From contig CAZUSC010000047.1 of assembly GCA_964622915.1 (NCBI GenBank), positions 1-6,340 of the forward strand: a DNA stretch of 6,340 nucleotides. Reading direction: 5' to 3'. Under the pieces are notes generated by a model, which saw nothing but the letters and a program-made list of their open reading frames with translations, searched no databases and was not told the DNA's origin. The stretch is from CAZUSC01 sp964622915. Lineage in GTDB: Bacteria > Patescibacteriota > Andersenbacteria > UBA10190. Position 1 is the first letter of the stretch. Every line of letters starts with the position of its first letter. A program made the translations under genes and the position numbers. This document shows, one piece after another, positions 6,068 to 6,340 of this stretch.

Positions 6068-6085
6068 TTTTGCCTTTTGCCTTTT
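6068..6085. repeat. TTTTGCC tandem heptamer
   Basis: TTTTGCC is repeated twice in tandem, followed by a partial third copy (TTTT). It lies just before the glyS start and overlaps the candidate -35 of the glyS promoter. Confidence 0.55.
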
Positions 6086-6097
6086 AAGTTTTATATT
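6070..6097 (+). promoter_or_regulatory. candidate proximal promoter of glyS
   Basis: TTGCCT (6070-6075) and TATATT (6092-6097) are 16 bp apart. The predicted start near 6104 lies just inside the ATG at 6100. If this promoter is real, the in-frame ATG at 6115 would be used from its transcript, with about 11 nt of leader. Confidence 0.35.
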
Positions 6098-6099
6098 CT

Positions 6100-6340
6100 A
6101 TGCCCAAAGTATCAATGGAAACAATCGTTAGTTTAGCCAAGCGCCGGGGGTTTATTTTCCCCGGCTCGGAGATTTATGGCGGGCTGGCTAACAGTTGGGA
6201 TTATGGCCCCTTGGGGGTACTGCTGAAGAACCATTTGCGGGACGCCTGGTGGAAATTTTTTGTGGAGAGCCGGCATGACATGGTGGGGCTGGACTCGGCT
6301 ATCTTGATGAACCCTAAAGTGTGGGAAGCGTCGGGGCATG
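6100..6340 (+). CDS. glyS: glycyl-tRNA synthetase, GlyQS type (partial, 3' end cut by window)
   Basis: This class II aminoacyl-tRNA synthetase charges tRNA-Gly in the cytoplasm using ATP. Only the first 80 residues are present. They carry the signatures of the homodimeric (alpha2) GlyRS: 'LAKRRGFIFPGSEIYGG' (12-28), 'WDYGPLGVLLKNHLRDAWW' (33-51) and 'VGLDSAILMNPKVWEASGH' (62-80). This is the single-chain type, not the separate GlyQ/GlyS alpha2beta2 enzyme. The start at 6100 gives a short N-terminal extension that is common in the family. The ATG at 6115 (METIVSLAKRRG) is a good alternative and fits the nearest -10 box better. No Shine-Dalgarno precedes either. recO and glycyl-tRNA synthetase genes are neighbours in many Firmicutes, so the pairing may be an old one. 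Confidence 0.93.
   Translation, partial: MPKVSMETIVSLAKRRGFIFPGSEIYGGLANSWDYGPLGVLLKNHLRDAWWKFFVESRHDMVGLDSAILMNPKVWEASGH

Larger units (their letters stand above)
5857..6099. other. intergenic region before glyS
   Basis: No convincing gene is present. It holds a promoter at 5859-5886, a 26-codon open frame beginning at 5896 that is probably chance, an A-rich repeat patch (5994-6039), a pyrimidine-rich TTTTGCC repeat (6068-6085) and a second promoter candidate just before glyS. No T-box signature was seen, although glycyl-tRNA synthetase genes often have one in Firmicutes. No clear terminator follows the coiled-coil gene. Confidence 0.6.

Noticed and set aside
6040..6075. T-box or terminator before glyS (TGGGACCCCA followed by T-run)
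   Set aside because: The stem is only about 4 bp with a tiny loop, and no T-box specifier or antiterminator consensus is present.
5837..6136. 99-codon open frame between the coiled-coil gene and glyS
   Set aside because: It reads through the A-rich repeats, giving a low-complexity Lys-rich stretch, overlaps both neighbours, and has no start signal.

Overview
The window looks like a piece of chromosome from an uncultured bacterium, plausibly of the Patescibacteria/CPR type. That reading is an inference. It rests on housekeeping genes (recO, tgt, a GlyQS-type glycyl-tRNA synthetase) mixed with orphan surface and coiled-coil proteins, on genes that mostly lack a Shine-Dalgarno and instead have a -10 box almost touching the start codon, and on a divergent Tgt. 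No rRNA, tRNA, IS element, phage gene or CRISPR array was recognised.

Layout, left to right. Positions 1-148 are very GC-rich and rich in nested inverted repeats, and may be the 3' part of an unidentified structured RNA. recO (169-900, +) starts next to an extended -10 box. Three bases after its stop begins a 664-aa membrane-anchored surface protein with four predicted Ig-like/DUF11-like beta domains (904-2898, +). A convergent gene (4014-2962, -) encodes a 350-aa polytopic membrane protein of no recognised family. It is self-contained: consensus -35, strong Shine-Dalgarno and its own intrinsic terminator. tgt (4160-5296, +) is transcribed divergently from it, with the two perfect TTGACA boxes facing away from each other. 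A 161-aa, highly basic, helical protein follows (5371-5856, +). After a 243-bp intergenic region with a promoter and A-rich short repeats, glyS begins at 6100 and runs off the right edge.

Working together: RecO acts in recombinational repair, Tgt in tRNA anticodon modification and GlyRS in translation. The remaining three proteins appear to be envelope-associated (two) or possibly nucleic-acid-binding or structural (one); their roles cannot be read from sequence. The points most worth a second look are the Tgt that lacks all three zinc-ligand cysteines and has an altered base-recognition loop, the repeated leaderless-promoter arrangement, and the independent membrane-protein cassette.
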